NCBI GenBank assembly: GCA_038204465.1
Contig: JBBRCX010000004.1
Span: 1 to 64,000 of the forward strand
DNA: 64,000 bases
Direction of reading: 5' to 3'
Source: JBBRCX01 sp038204465
GTDB taxonomy: Bacteria > Planctomycetota > Phycisphaerae > Tepidisphaerales > Tepidisphaeraceae
Shown: in pieces, positions 44,767 to 54,642 of the stretch
Position numbering within the stretch: the first letter of the stretch is position 1
How the letters are laid out: every line of letters starts with the position of its first letter
The notes under the pieces: generated by a model
The model's database searches: none
What the model saw: the letters and a program-made list of their open reading frames with translations, nothing else
What the model was told of the DNA's origin: nothing
Made by a program: the position numbers and the translations under genes

Positions 44767-44913
44767 AAGGACCCGCCCTGCGTGTCGGATCCACAACGCC
44801 GCATGTCAAGGGGGAGGTGCAGTATAGCGATCGCAGCAGAAACTTGAAGAGCCGGTGCGAGATGCAGCCGGTGCGCGATGCAGCAGCGGTCCGATATTCA
44901 GCTGAATAGCCTC

Positions 44914-45726
44914 TTAAGGAACCCGTCGCCGACGCCGGAGGCACGCCAAGGCGGTCCATGCCAGGGCAACGCCGGCGGGTTCGGGAGCCAGTACGGTCGG
45001 CGTACCCGCGCTCGCCTTGAGTTCGATCACCAGGTCGTTGTAGTCGTGGTCGCTGGCGGGCTGGCCGGGAAGGATGTTGCGATCTTCCCAGAACAGCATC
45101 CAGGTGGTGTAGCCGTCGGTAAGACCATCGATGCGGTACGAGACCAGGTGGTCGAGTCCATCGGCGTTGGAAGTGATGAGGGACGAGTGAGGCCCCGTGC
45201 CCCCGCCGGTCCGGCCCCATCGCCAGGTAAGCCCGCGCATGTCCGCCAGCGTCGCGCTGCCGCTGACCGCGTAGCCCGAGCCAGACACGTCGAACAGGTT
45301 CGTATACGAACCGCCGCTTGTGCCAGTGAAAAAGCCGAACGACTGCGACAGGGCGGCGAAGCGCGCCGTCGCCAGCGCCGACGTGAACCCATCGTGCCAC
45401 ACCTGATCGGCCGCCACGCCGGGGGCGCCGTCGATCAGCCCCAGCACGCCATTGCTCGCGAGCGCGTCGTCAATCCGATGAGCCGTCACATTGCCGTTGG
45501 AGTAATCCACGCCAAGCTTCGAGAAGACGCCTCCATAGACGTGCCCAAGAATTAGCCCCTGACCATCTTCGTGGTTCCCCGGACCGCCGATGGGGGAAAA
45601 CGACCCCCGAGTCGCGGCAGACAAGCAGAGCAGGGCGATCGCCGCCCCGAGAAAGGCCGCGCGCCACCGACGCAGAACCGTTCCCGCGGGGCAAACCAAC
45701 CTCCGCTCCCCGATGGCACCATTCAT
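44914..45726 (-). CDS. PEP-CTERM sorting domain protein with DUF4114-like domain
   Basis: The 270-residue protein has a signal peptide (hydrophobic residues 24-40), a secreted body ending in a DUF4114-like segment (MLFWEDRNILPGQPASDHDYNDLVIEL) and a C-terminal sorting signal: PEPAG, a hydrophobic stretch and the basic tail RRRRRVP. Such proteins are handed to an exosortase and exported to the cell surface or matrix. No exosortase gene is in the window. Function of the body is unknown. Confidence 0.85.
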   Translation of the reverse strand: MNGAIGERRLVCPAGTVLRRWRAAFLGAAIALLCLSAATRGSFSPIGGPGNHEDGQGLILGHVYGGVFSKLGVDYSNGNVTAHRIDDALASNGVLGLIDGAPGVAADQVWHDGFTSALATARFAALSQSFGFFTGTSGGSYTNLFDVSGSGYAVSGSATLADMRGLTWRWGRTGGGTGPHSSLITSNADGLDHLVSYRIDGLTDGYTTWMLFWEDRNILPGQPASDHDYNDLVIELKASAGTPTVLAPEPAGVALAWTALACLRRRRRVP

Positions 45727-45874
45727 TCAAACAACATACGCCGCGATCGTAACGCGCGCGAGCGTCGCAATTTGCGGGAATGCTCTCACCCTCCTGAGCC
45801 GCCGGTGAAATTGGAGAAGATGTTCCGATCCGCGAGCATGTGAGGCCTGGTGAAGCCACGGACGATGCGCGGAC

Positions 45875-47284
45875 TCATTTCTCTTCAGTGAACATTTCGT
45901 TCACGACCTCGATCGCGTTTTCCACCGCCATGTCCAAAGCCTCCGGGACAAACTTCGCCCAGTGACTCGTGTTCACCTCATGACCGCCGCCGCGGAACGC
46001 TTCCCTGGTGGGTAAATATCCAACGTACTGCGTCGTCAGGTGCGCGATGAACGTGGTCTTGGCCGGCGAACCCGCCTTCACCCGCAACCCCCCAATCGCG
46101 AAGGGCTCGCCCGGCAATCCAACGATCGCGGTATCGCCGATGCGCAGCACCTGGATTTCGTACTCGAACAGCGGCTCGCGCCTGCGCAGCAACTCGACGC
46201 TGAGAACGCCCGCCGCCTGCATCCATGGCCAATCCACCTGTGTCTTCTCCACTGGATCGATCCACACCGGCTCCGGGTTCTTCTGCAGGTATTCCTGCGC
46301 CGCCTTCAGCTTCTCCGGCTCCGGTTGCCGCACCGGGATCCTGATGTTCCGCACGCGGTAATCCACCTTGGTGACGTCGGAAAACGAGAGCGAATCGACG
46401 ACTTTGTTCGCCAACTCCGCCAGCGATGCACCGATGCGCTTGTGGTCCGGCCAGAACCCCGGCTCAAAGGCCGGCCATGGATTCACGTCGCCGCACGCGC
46501 CATTCACCACAACCGGTTCGCAGCCACTGAATCGTTTAATCAATTCATCGCACACCGCGCCGGGCCAGTCAGCGGAGATCACGGCGGGCGGCTTCCCGCC
46601 CGGGCCGTGGTAGTACACGCACACAGGGTGGCAGGTGTAATGCACCAGCAGCGATCTGACCTTGTCATCCTCGCCGCGGATTGCGATCACGCCCAACTCA
46701 GGGTCGATCGGCCCTTCCATGTATTTCACATGCGTTGGCCCCAGCGCGCCGTCCGTATTCCACGGCATCACCACCGTTCCGTCTTTGGTCACGCCACGCC
46801 GATTGAACGCCAGCCGTCCCTCGTACGCGCTTCCCGAGCCGAGCTTGGCCCGCCGAAGGTTGGCATCCGCCTGCGCGATCACCTCAATGAGCTTGGGAAC
46901 GATCCACTTGTCGTACTTCGGGTCGGCGCCACGGATGAAATCCGCTTCCGGGCCGATGCCGGGGATGTCGCGGTCGAGCACGAAGTGGCCCAGCCCCGGC
47001 GCAGTGTGCGTCTGCGTCGCCTGCACCATCACCGCGTCCGGATCGAAACCCAGCTTCGCCGCCCCCGCGCGCACCTGTTCGGTGATCGGAAGGCTGATGA
47101 TCGTCACGTCGATCACCAGAAGGCAAACCTTCTTCCCCCCGGCTTCGAAGACCGTCGCCCGGGCGTACAACGGATCCATCACCGATTCAGCAAATCGCCG
47201 CAGTCCAACTGATCCCGCGATCTGCGTTCCCTGCGGCGGAGTGATCTCAATGTGTGCGGCCCCAACTCGAAGCGTACTTGCCAT
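45875..47284 (-). CDS. Neutral/alkaline ceramidase-like protein
   Basis: The 469-residue protein resembles the N-terminal domain of neutral ceramidases: MASTLRVGAAHIEITPPQGTQIAG, then VMVQATQTHTAPG with a metal-binding histidine, LVHYTCHPV with a second one, and NGACGDVNPWPAF. In true ceramidases the last motif is GDVSPN with a catalytic serine; here that position is Asn, so ceramide hydrolysis is doubtful. The ATG at 47284 follows GAGGTGG. It has no signal peptide with this start. It is divergent from the large membrane-protein genes. Many homologues of this kind in planctomycetes are uncharacterised. Confidence 0.75.
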   Translation of the reverse strand: MASTLRVGAAHIEITPPQGTQIAGSVGLRRFAESVMDPLYARATVFEAGGKKVCLLVIDVTIISLPITEQVRAGAAKLGFDPDAVMVQATQTHTAPGLGHFVLDRDIPGIGPEADFIRGADPKYDKWIVPKLIEVIAQADANLRRAKLGSGSAYEGRLAFNRRGVTKDGTVVMPWNTDGALGPTHVKYMEGPIDPELGVIAIRGEDDKVRSLLVHYTCHPVCVYYHGPGGKPPAVISADWPGAVCDELIKRFSGCEPVVVNGACGDVNPWPAFEPGFWPDHKRIGASLAELANKVVDSLSFSDVTKVDYRVRNIRIPVRQPEPEKLKAAQEYLQKNPEPVWIDPVEKTQVDWPWMQAAGVLSVELLRRREPLFEYEIQVLRIGDTAIVGLPGEPFAIGGLRVKAGSPAKTTFIAHLTTQYVGYLPTREAFRGGGHEVNTSHWAKFVPEALDMAVENAIEVVNEMFTEEK

Positions 47285-47427
47285 CGCCAATCCACCTCGT
47301 GCCGCCAGAAACCGACGCCTCATGCGCCGGCTATTAGAATTCCGGCTCTCGGTGTCGCTCCCGACGCTAAAGCTTTCGTCGGGCGCGATACACTGTACCA
47401 TTTCACCGCTTTTGCAACAGGACGCCG

Positions 47428-49545
47428 TTGGCCCGCACCCTGACGCCCTCACTGCCTTACCACGATCTCGATCGCGCCGCCCTCGCGCCGGCGCCGCAGC
47501 GCTCGGCGATCAACTGGCGTAGCGTCGCACTCGGCCTCGCCGCCGTCGTCCTCATCTCCGCGCTGGCGCCCTACAACGACTTCGCGCTCAACAACACCTA
47601 CATCATCGGCGGCAATCTCCCCTTCGGACTGGTGACGCTCACGTTCCTCTTCGCGGTGCTGGTGAACGGCCCGCTCTGCCGCTGGTGGCCGCGCTTTTCG
47701 TTCAGTTCCGGCGAGCTTGCCGTCGCCTTCTCGATGGCGCTGGTTGGATGCGCGATCCCTTCCGCGGGGTTGATGCGCTGGTGGCCCGGATCGCTCGTCT
47801 CTCCGTTCTGGCAGGCGGAATCACATGGTGAATACCTCTCGCTTCTTCGCGACCTGAGCCTTCCGCAGTGGATTCTCCCCCACTTCAGGGGCGCCAGCCT
47901 GGAGGACATGATCCATGACCCCGTGGCGGTCTGGTTCATCCAGCGCACGCCGCCCGAAGAGCACACGCCCTACAGCGCATGGCTGCGCCCCGCGTTCACC
48001 TGGGGGATTTTCCTTTTCGCGATGTACGGCGCGCTCCTCTGCGCCGTCACCATTGTCCGACGGCAGTGGACCGAGAACGAACGCCTGCCGTTTCCGATCG
48101 CCGAGATACAACTCGCCCTCATCACCCAGCCCGAGCCCGGCAGCGCGCTCAATTTCTTCTTTCGCCAGCGCGCCTTCTGGTTCGCCTTCGCGCTGGTCTT
48201 CTTTTTGAGAAGCTGGAATAGCGGTGCCCGATATTGGCCTCAGTATTTCCCCCCGATTCCGCTGGAATACGATCTCGGATCGCTCTTCACCGAGCGCCCG
48301 CTCTCTTTCATCGATTACCGGGTCACCCACGCCTCGATCTATTTCCTGGTCGTCGGCATCGGCTATTTCCTCTCCACGCCGGTCGCGTTCAGCCTCTGGT
48401 TCTTCATGATCCTGAATCAGCCGTATCGCATTTATGTCGGAAGCACCGGCGGGGACCCAGGGTCGCTGGCGTACTGGGACCAGCACCTCGGAGGCGTGAT
48501 CGCATTTGCCCTGACGGCGGCGTGGGTCGGGCGCTCTCACTGGCGACTCGTCATCAGCCAGGCGTTTCGCGGCGTCCGCCCGGGCGAGCCGCGCGGCCGC
48601 TACCTGCCTTATCCACTTGCGTTCTGGGGCCTCGTCGGCTGTTTCGCGGCGATGGTCGGCTGGCTCGCGCTCGCGGGATGCTCCATCGTCGGCGCCGTCG
48701 TCGTCGTCGGGGCGCTGCTGATGCTCTTCATGATCTGCACCCGCATCGTCGCCGAGACCGGGTTCACCCACGGTCAGCTCCTCGTGCCGCTCTACAAACC
48801 GTGGCAGTGGATGCAACTCGCCGGTATCCGCGAGCCCGTCTCGCTCCAGACCTTTTACTACAGCTGCCTGCTTCACTCGCATCACTACGACTACCGCGAG
48901 GTTGTGCCGGTCTATGCATCGCACGGTCTGAAGCTGGCCGACAAAACCGTCTTCGACTCCCGCGAATTGAGCAGCGACGGCGCCCGCGACCGCGCCTTCG
49001 GCCGGCGCCTGATCGGGCTGCTCGCTCTGTCGCTGCTCGTCGCTTATCCCATCAGTCTCGGAAGCACGCTCTGGACAGAGTATCGCTTCAGTTCCTCGCG
49101 CGATGTCTCTCACGAGACGCCGATGAACAAGTGGGGCACCGTCGACAGCGTCGAGACCTACATCCTCAAGCCCTCGACTCAGTATCGCAGCGGTACCTAT
49201 CGCATCGCTCACAACCCCTTCGCCCACGCGACCGCCGGATTTGGACTGGTCGCTCTGCTGGCGTTTCTGCGCCTCCGCTACTCGTGGTGGCCGCTTCACC
49301 CCGTTGGCTTCCTGATGTTCGGCACCTGGCCTGGGACCACGCTCTGGTTCAGCATCATGCTCGGGTGGATGTGCAAGGTGCTGGTGGTGCGCTTCGGCGG
49401 CGCGCGAGGCTACCTCAACGCCAAGCCCTTCTTCCTGGGACTGATCGTCGGCGAGTCCGTGACCGCCGGGCTGTGGCTCGTGCTCGGCCTGATCCTCAAC
49501 TGGATGGATATCCCCCTCAACTCCCTGTCGTTCACCCCGAACTAG
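47428..49545 (+). CDS. Large multi-span membrane protein, paralogue 1 (705 aa)
   Basis: A hydrophobic protein with about 12-14 membrane segments. Motifs shared with the next gene: YNDFAL, GGNLPFGLVTL, RWWP, RRQWTENERLPFPIAEIQLALITQPEPG, ARYWPQYFPPIPLEY, VAETGFTHGQLLVPLYKPWQWMQL, EVVPVYASHG and the C-terminal LRLRYSWWPLHPVGFLMFGT. I recall this as the DUF6785/DUF6784 type common in planctomycetes, unverified; the function is unknown and a transporter is a guess. The start is a TTG at 47428 (MARTLTPS), supported by alignment with the paralogue. It lies just upstream of the paralogue and of a glycosidase gene. Confidence 0.8.
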   Translation: MARTLTPSLPYHDLDRAALAPAPQRSAINWRSVALGLAAVVLISALAPYNDFALNNTYIIGGNLPFGLVTLTFLFAVLVNGPLCRWWPRFSFSSGELAVAFSMALVGCAIPSAGLMRWWPGSLVSPFWQAESHGEYLSLLRDLSLPQWILPHFRGASLEDMIHDPVAVWFIQRTPPEEHTPYSAWLRPAFTWGIFLFAMYGALLCAVTIVRRQWTENERLPFPIAEIQLALITQPEPGSALNFFFRQRAFWFAFALVFFLRSWNSGARYWPQYFPPIPLEYDLGSLFTERPLSFIDYRVTHASIYFLVVGIGYFLSTPVAFSLWFFMILNQPYRIYVGSTGGDPGSLAYWDQHLGGVIAFALTAAWVGRSHWRLVISQAFRGVRPGEPRGRYLPYPLAFWGLVGCFAAMVGWLALAGCSIVGAVVVVGALLMLFMICTRIVAETGFTHGQLLVPLYKPWQWMQLAGIREPVSLQTFYYSCLLHSHHYDYREVVPVYASHGLKLADKTVFDSRELSSDGARDRAFGRRLIGLLALSLLVAYPISLGSTLWTEYRFSSSRDVSHETPMNKWGTVDSVETYILKPSTQYRSGTYRIAHNPFAHATAGFGLVALLAFLRLRYSWWPLHPVGFLMFGTWPGTTLWFSIMLGWMCKVLVVRFGGARGYLNAKPFFLGLIVGESVTAGLWLVLGLILNWMDIPLNSLSFTPN

Positions 49546-49666
49546 CCTTCGCGCGGCCGTCCTTCAACGGCCCACGCGCCGAGAAGGTAGACACGAGAAC
49601 AACCGAGCGATCCGCACGAGAACGCCGCGGCTATTCTTTATGTCACTTTTCGATAGGATTCGCCGC

Positions 49667-51796
49667 GTGGCCCGAATTGAAACTCCCTCGGACCCGATTA
49701 CGTACCGAGGTTCTCTACCGCCACCCTTGCGCGCCATGCGGGAGCGGTCTGCAATCAGCCTCCGCAGTGTCCTGCTCGGGCTCCTTGGCATCATCTTCAT
49801 CTGCGCGCTCACGCCTTATAACGATTTCGCGCTGGCCAACGCCTACCTCGTCGGCGGCAATCTCCCCTTCGGGCTGGTGACGCTCGCCTTCGGTTTCGCG
49901 GTGCTGGTAAATGGACCGCTCAGCCGGTGGGCGCCGCGATATGCGTTTACCTCGGGCGAGATGGCCGTCGCGTTCATGATGATCCTGGTTGCCTGCGCGG
50001 TGCCGGGCAACGGCTTGATGCGATGGTGGCCGGCAACGCTCGTGTCGCCTCTGTGGCAGGCCCAGTCCAACGCCGAATACCTGGCCCTGCTGCGCAAGCT
50101 CAACCTTCCGAGTTGGATCTTCCCGAAGTTTCCCGGCCGCGACCTGGAAGACTGGGTCTTCGACCCGGCTGTGACGTGGTATCTCGGGCATACCCCCGAG
50201 GGTCGCAGACCGCCTTACGCGGCATGGCTGCAGCCCACCCTGATGTGGGGCATCTTCCTCTTCGCCCTCTACGGCGCGCTGCTCTTCGCCGTCTCGATCA
50301 TGCGCCGCCAGTGGCACGACAACGAGCGCCTGCCCTTTCCCATCGCGCAGGTTCAACTCGCGCTGATCACCCAGCCCGAGCCGGGACGCGGACTCAACGC
50401 CTTCTTCGCCAAGCGCTCTTTCTGGGTGGCTTTTATCGCGGTGTTTCTGCTGCGCCTCTGGAACGGCTGCGCCCGCTATTGGCCCCAATATTTCCCGCCC
50501 ATCCCGCTCGATTTCAATCTCATCGCGCTCTTCACCGAGAGGCCGCTCTCCTTTGTCGACCAGAGCTACGTCGCCCAGGCCACGATCTATCTCCTGATCG
50601 TCGGCATCACCTATTTCGTCCCCACCCAGATCGCCTTCAGCATCTGGTTCTTCGTGATCCTGCGCCAGCCCGTGAACATGGTGCAGGGGACCTTAACCGG
50701 AGAGACTTTATCACCCGCCGCTTCGTACGATGAGCACACCGGCGCCGTGATTGCCTTTGCTCTTACATTCCTGTGGATCGGCCGGCGGCATTGGCTGATG
50801 GTCGCGAAGCAGGCCCTTCGCGGAGCTGCCCCGGGTGAGCCGCAGGGACGATACCTCTCCTATCCCTTCGCCTTCTGGGGCTTCATAGTCTGTCTGGGCG
50901 TGATGACCGGATGGCTCGTGGCGGCGGGGTGTTCGGTGGTCGGCGCGATCGTGGCGGTCGTGTTGCTCGTGCTGATGTTCCTCACCGTCGCCCGGGTGGT
51001 TGCCGAGACCGGCTTCGTCCACGGCCAGCTCTTCCTGCCCCTGTACAAGCCGTACCAACAACTGCAACTCTACGGCTTCACCCATCCGGTTGAAGACAAG
51101 ACCTACTTCCTCACCGCCATGGTGCAGTCGCAGCACTACGACTTTCGCGAGGTGGTCCCGGTTTATGCGTCGCATGGCATGAAGATCGCCGACAAGGCAA
51201 TCTTCGAAGACCGCGAGCTTCACACCGACGGCCCCGCCCAGCGCCGAACCGGACGAAAGCTTTTCGCCCTGATGTTCCTCTCGCTGCTTGTCGCGTATCC
51301 GGTGAGCGTCGCCAGCACGCTCTGGACCGAATACAACCACGAGGCGACCCTCAACACCCCGGCCCACCCACGCACCAACCCCTGGGGGTTAGTCGATAGC
51401 GTCAAGGGCTACATGTTGGATACGACAACGCAGTACTCCAATAACAGTCTGCGCGTCGCCCACAGTCCCATCGCGCATCAGCTTGGCGGATTTGCCATCA
51501 CTTGGTTCCTCTCATTCATGCGCCTGCGTTATGCGTGGTGGCCGCTCCACCCCGTTGGATTCCTCCTGCTCGGCACCTATCCCTCCGGCACCGTCTGGTT
51601 CAGCGTCCTGGTGGGGTGGATCTGCAAGGTGCTGATCGTTCGTTTCGCGGGGGCGAAAGGGTATCTGAACGGCCGGCCGTTCTTCCTCGGGATCATCGTC
51701 GGCGAGGCCGTCGGGGCGGTCTTCTGGCTCTGCACCGGACTGGCCATGAACTGGATGCATATTCCATTTCGCACGATCGTCTTCACGCCGACATAA
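49667..51796 (+). CDS. Large multi-span membrane protein, paralogue 2 (709 aa)
   Basis: Collinear with the previous gene product over its full length and clearly its tandem duplicate. The GTG at 49667 gives MARIETPS, matching MARTLTPS of paralogue 1, and TAGGAT (49654-49659) stands seven bases before it, the leaderless pattern of this window; an ATG at 49640 would add nine residues that have no counterpart. Function unknown, as for paralogue 1. The glycosidase gene follows after 38 bases. Confidence 0.82.
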   Translation: MARIETPSDPITYRGSLPPPLRAMRERSAISLRSVLLGLLGIIFICALTPYNDFALANAYLVGGNLPFGLVTLAFGFAVLVNGPLSRWAPRYAFTSGEMAVAFMMILVACAVPGNGLMRWWPATLVSPLWQAQSNAEYLALLRKLNLPSWIFPKFPGRDLEDWVFDPAVTWYLGHTPEGRRPPYAAWLQPTLMWGIFLFALYGALLFAVSIMRRQWHDNERLPFPIAQVQLALITQPEPGRGLNAFFAKRSFWVAFIAVFLLRLWNGCARYWPQYFPPIPLDFNLIALFTERPLSFVDQSYVAQATIYLLIVGITYFVPTQIAFSIWFFVILRQPVNMVQGTLTGETLSPAASYDEHTGAVIAFALTFLWIGRRHWLMVAKQALRGAAPGEPQGRYLSYPFAFWGFIVCLGVMTGWLVAAGCSVVGAIVAVVLLVLMFLTVARVVAETGFVHGQLFLPLYKPYQQLQLYGFTHPVEDKTYFLTAMVQSQHYDFREVVPVYASHGMKIADKAIFEDRELHTDGPAQRRTGRKLFALMFLSLLVAYPVSVASTLWTEYNHEATLNTPAHPRTNPWGLVDSVKGYMLDTTTQYSNNSLRVAHSPIAHQLGGFAITWFLSFMRLRYAWWPLHPVGFLLLGTYPSGTVWFSVLVGWICKVLIVRFAGAKGYLNGRPFFLGIIVGEAVGAVFWLCTGLAMNWMHIPFRTIVFTPT

Positions 51797-51834
51797 CCCC
51801 CGCGGCGATGTCCCGCTATAGTGGTCGAGCCACC

Positions 51835-54597
51835 ATGCCACCCAACCTTCCCGCCGGCGCCGAAGCGGAACGACTCGAGAAGGACGCGCGCCGCGAGCCC
51901 GGGGGAAACTGGAAGCGATGGGGGCCCTACTTGTCCGAGCGGCAGTGGGGCACCGTCAGGGAAGATTACTCCGCCGACGGAAACTGCTGGGACTACTTCA
52001 CCCACGACCAGTCGCGCAGCCGCGCCTACCGGTGGGGCGAGGACGGGCTCCTTGGCATCTGCGACCGCGAATGCCGCCTCTGCTTTGCCGTCGCGCTCTG
52101 GAATGGGAAAGATCCGATTCTCAAGGAGCGGCTCTTCGGTCTCACCGGGCCCGAGGGCAATCATGGCGAAGACGTCAAGGAGTGCTATTACTACCTCGAC
52201 TCCACGCCAACCCATTCCTATTTGAAAGCGCTCTACAAGTATCCGCAGGGCGAGTTTCCTTATGCGAAGCTCGTCGAGGAAAACCGTCGCCGCAACCGCT
52301 CGCAGCCGGAATTCGAGATAGAGGACACCGGGATCTTCAACGAGGACCGCTACTTCGACGTGACGGCGGAGTATGCGAAGAATGCTCCCGATGACATCCT
52401 GATCAGGCTCACCGTCGCCAATCGTGGTCCGGGTGCCGCGACGATTCACCTGCTTCCTACCCTCTGGTGCCGCAACTCCTGGTCGTGGGGATGCGAGCAC
52501 GAGGGATGCGAGCTCAAGCCGTTCATCCGCGTCGATGGTCCGACCCGCGTCGATTGTGATCATGCAACGCTTGGCCGCTTCTGTTTCGAAGCCGAGCCGC
52601 TTGATGACAAAAACCCGCAGCTTCTCTTTACCGAGAACGAATCAAACCTCCAACGGCTCTTCGGCGCGCCCAACAACACTCCTTTCGTGAAGGATGCGTT
52701 TCATGAGTACGTGATACGCGGCAACAAGGAGGCAGTGAACCCGCAGCGGCGCGGGACGAAAGTGGCAGCGCATTACGAGCTGCAGGTGCCCGCGGGCAAA
52801 GAGGTGGTCGTGCGGCTGCGCCTCTGGGGGCGCGACCTGATGCCCGATGAGACCTTCGGAAAACGCTTCGACGAGACGTTCCGGCGGCGCCGCGAGGAGG
52901 CGAACGAGTTCTTCACGGCCTGCATTCCGCAGTCTCTTTCCAGCCAACAACAGCAGATCGCGCGGCAGGCGTATGCCGGCATGCTTTGGAGCAAGCAGTT
53001 TTACCACTATGTGGTGAAATCATGGCTCGAAGGAGACCCCTGGCAGCCGCCGCCACCGCCATCGCGCAAGAACGGGCGCAACTCGGACTGGACCCACCTG
53101 TTCAACCGCGATGTCATCTCCATGCCCGACAAGTGGGAGTATCCCTGGTACGCCGCGTGGGACCTGGCGTTCCATATGATCCCGTTCGCCCGGCTCGACC
53201 CGCAGTTCGCCAAGGAGCAACTCGTGCTCTTCCTGCGCGAATGGTACATGCACCCCAACGGGCAATTGCCGGCGTATGAGTTCCAGTTTTCCGATGTGAA
53301 TCCGCCGGTCCACGCGTGGGCATGCTGGCGCGTCTACAAGATGACCGGGCAGAAAGGGCAGCGCGACCGGGTCTTCCTGGCCCGCGTCTTCCACAAGCTG
53401 TTGATCAACTTCACCTGGTGGGTGAACCGCAAGGACCCGACCGGCCGCAACATCTTTTCCGGCGGGTTCCTCGGGCTCGACAACATCGGCGTCTTCGATC
53501 GCTCCAAGCCACTGCCGACCGGCGGCTCGCTCGAGCAGGCCGACGGCACCGCCTGGATGGGATTTTACTGCGCCACCATGCTCGCGATGGCGCTGGAACT
53601 GGCCAGCGAGGAGCCGGCTTATGAGGACGTGGCGTCAAAGTTCTTCGAGCATTTTGTCTCCATCGCCGACGCCGTGAATACGCTCGGTGGAACCGGGCTG
53701 TGGGACGACACGGACGGGTTCTACTACGACCAGATTCGAAGCGCCTCCGGCTCGATCCCGCTGCGGGTCCGGTCCCTGGTCGGCCTCGTGCCGCTGTTTA
53801 CCGCTGAGGTTTTGGAGTCCGAAGTGATCGATCGGCTTCCCGGGTTCAAGAAACGCATGCAGTGGTTTCTCGAGCACCGCTCCGACCTGGGGCAGCGGAT
53901 CACCTACATGGACCGCTCGAGCGGGGATGGCAAGGCGCGGCGGCATTACCTGCTCGCGATCCCCAGCCGCGAACGGCTCGAGCGGCTGCTGCGATACGTG
54001 TTTGACGAGAATGAATTCCTCTCCCCGTACGGCATCCGCTCGCTCTCGAAAGTGCATGAGAAAAGTCCATTCATCCTCTGGTGCGATGGGAGCGAATACC
54101 GCGTCGATTACACACCCGGCGAGTCGCGCACCGACCTCTTTGGCGGCAATTCCAACTGGCGCGGGCCCGTCTGGTTCCCGGTCAACTACCTCCTCGTTGA
54201 AGTGCTCCAGCGCTATCACTACTTCTACGGCGATGCGCTGCAGGTGGAATTCCCCACCGGGTCCGGCAACCGGATGAACCTCAAGCAGGTGTCGGCCCTG
54301 TTGTCCGAGCGGTTGACTCAGCTGTTCGTTCCCGACGCCCAGGGCCGCCGTCCGTGTCACGGCGGCGACGAGCGCTATGCGACCGATTCGGCATGGAAGG
54401 ACCTGGTCCTCTTTCATGAATACTTCCATGGCGACAATGGTCGCGGCTGCGGCGCCAACCATCAGACCGGCTGGACCGGACTGGTCGCGGCGCTGCTGCA
54501 CAGCATCGGCACCGGGAGCAGCGAGATTGCCGCCAAACCCGACGCCGCAGCGCCTCGGACAACGACTGGGGCGCGGGCGGCCATTGCCGCGCCGTGA
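51835..54597 (+). CDS. GH63-like (MGH1-type) glycoside hydrolase
   Basis: The 920-residue protein has no signal peptide and resembles mannosyl-oligosaccharide glucosidase-like (GH63) enzymes: an N-terminal beta-rich part, then an (alpha/alpha)6 barrel with KQFYHYVVKSWLEGDP, FNRDVISMPDKWEYPWYAAWDLAFHMI (with the likely acid Asp), PAYEFQFSDVNPPVHAWA and GGNSNWRGPVWFPVNYLLVE near the end. It should cleave alpha-linked glucose or mannose from oligosaccharides, glycosides or glycosylglycerate in the cytoplasm; the true substrate is unknown. The ATG at 51835 follows a -10-like TATAGT (51817-51822). It may be expressed with the two membrane proteins. Confidence 0.85.
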   Translation: MPPNLPAGAEAERLEKDARREPGGNWKRWGPYLSERQWGTVREDYSADGNCWDYFTHDQSRSRAYRWGEDGLLGICDRECRLCFAVALWNGKDPILKERLFGLTGPEGNHGEDVKECYYYLDSTPTHSYLKALYKYPQGEFPYAKLVEENRRRNRSQPEFEIEDTGIFNEDRYFDVTAEYAKNAPDDILIRLTVANRGPGAATIHLLPTLWCRNSWSWGCEHEGCELKPFIRVDGPTRVDCDHATLGRFCFEAEPLDDKNPQLLFTENESNLQRLFGAPNNTPFVKDAFHEYVIRGNKEAVNPQRRGTKVAAHYELQVPAGKEVVVRLRLWGRDLMPDETFGKRFDETFRRRREEANEFFTACIPQSLSSQQQQIARQAYAGMLWSKQFYHYVVKSWLEGDPWQPPPPPSRKNGRNSDWTHLFNRDVISMPDKWEYPWYAAWDLAFHMIPFARLDPQFAKEQLVLFLREWYMHPNGQLPAYEFQFSDVNPPVHAWACWRVYKMTGQKGQRDRVFLARVFHKLLINFTWWVNRKDPTGRNIFSGGFLGLDNIGVFDRSKPLPTGGSLEQADGTAWMGFYCATMLAMALELASEEPAYEDVASKFFEHFVSIADAVNTLGGTGLWDDTDGFYYDQIRSASGSIPLRVRSLVGLVPLFTAEVLESEVIDRLPGFKKRMQWFLEHRSDLGQRITYMDRSSGDGKARRHYLLAIPSRERLERLLRYVFDENEFLSPYGIRSLSKVHEKSPFILWCDGSEYRVDYTPGESRTDLFGGNSNWRGPVWFPVNYLLVEVLQRYHYFYGDALQVEFPTGSGNRMNLKQVSALLSERLTQLFVPDAQGRRPCHGGDERYATDSAWKDLVLFHEYFHGDNGRGCGANHQTGWTGLVAALLHSIGTGSSEIAAKPDAAAPRTTTGARAAIAAP

Positions 54598-54642
54598 ATC
54601 TCGCACGGGCCTCTGCGCCGACGCCTCGGGTAGAATTCCGCC

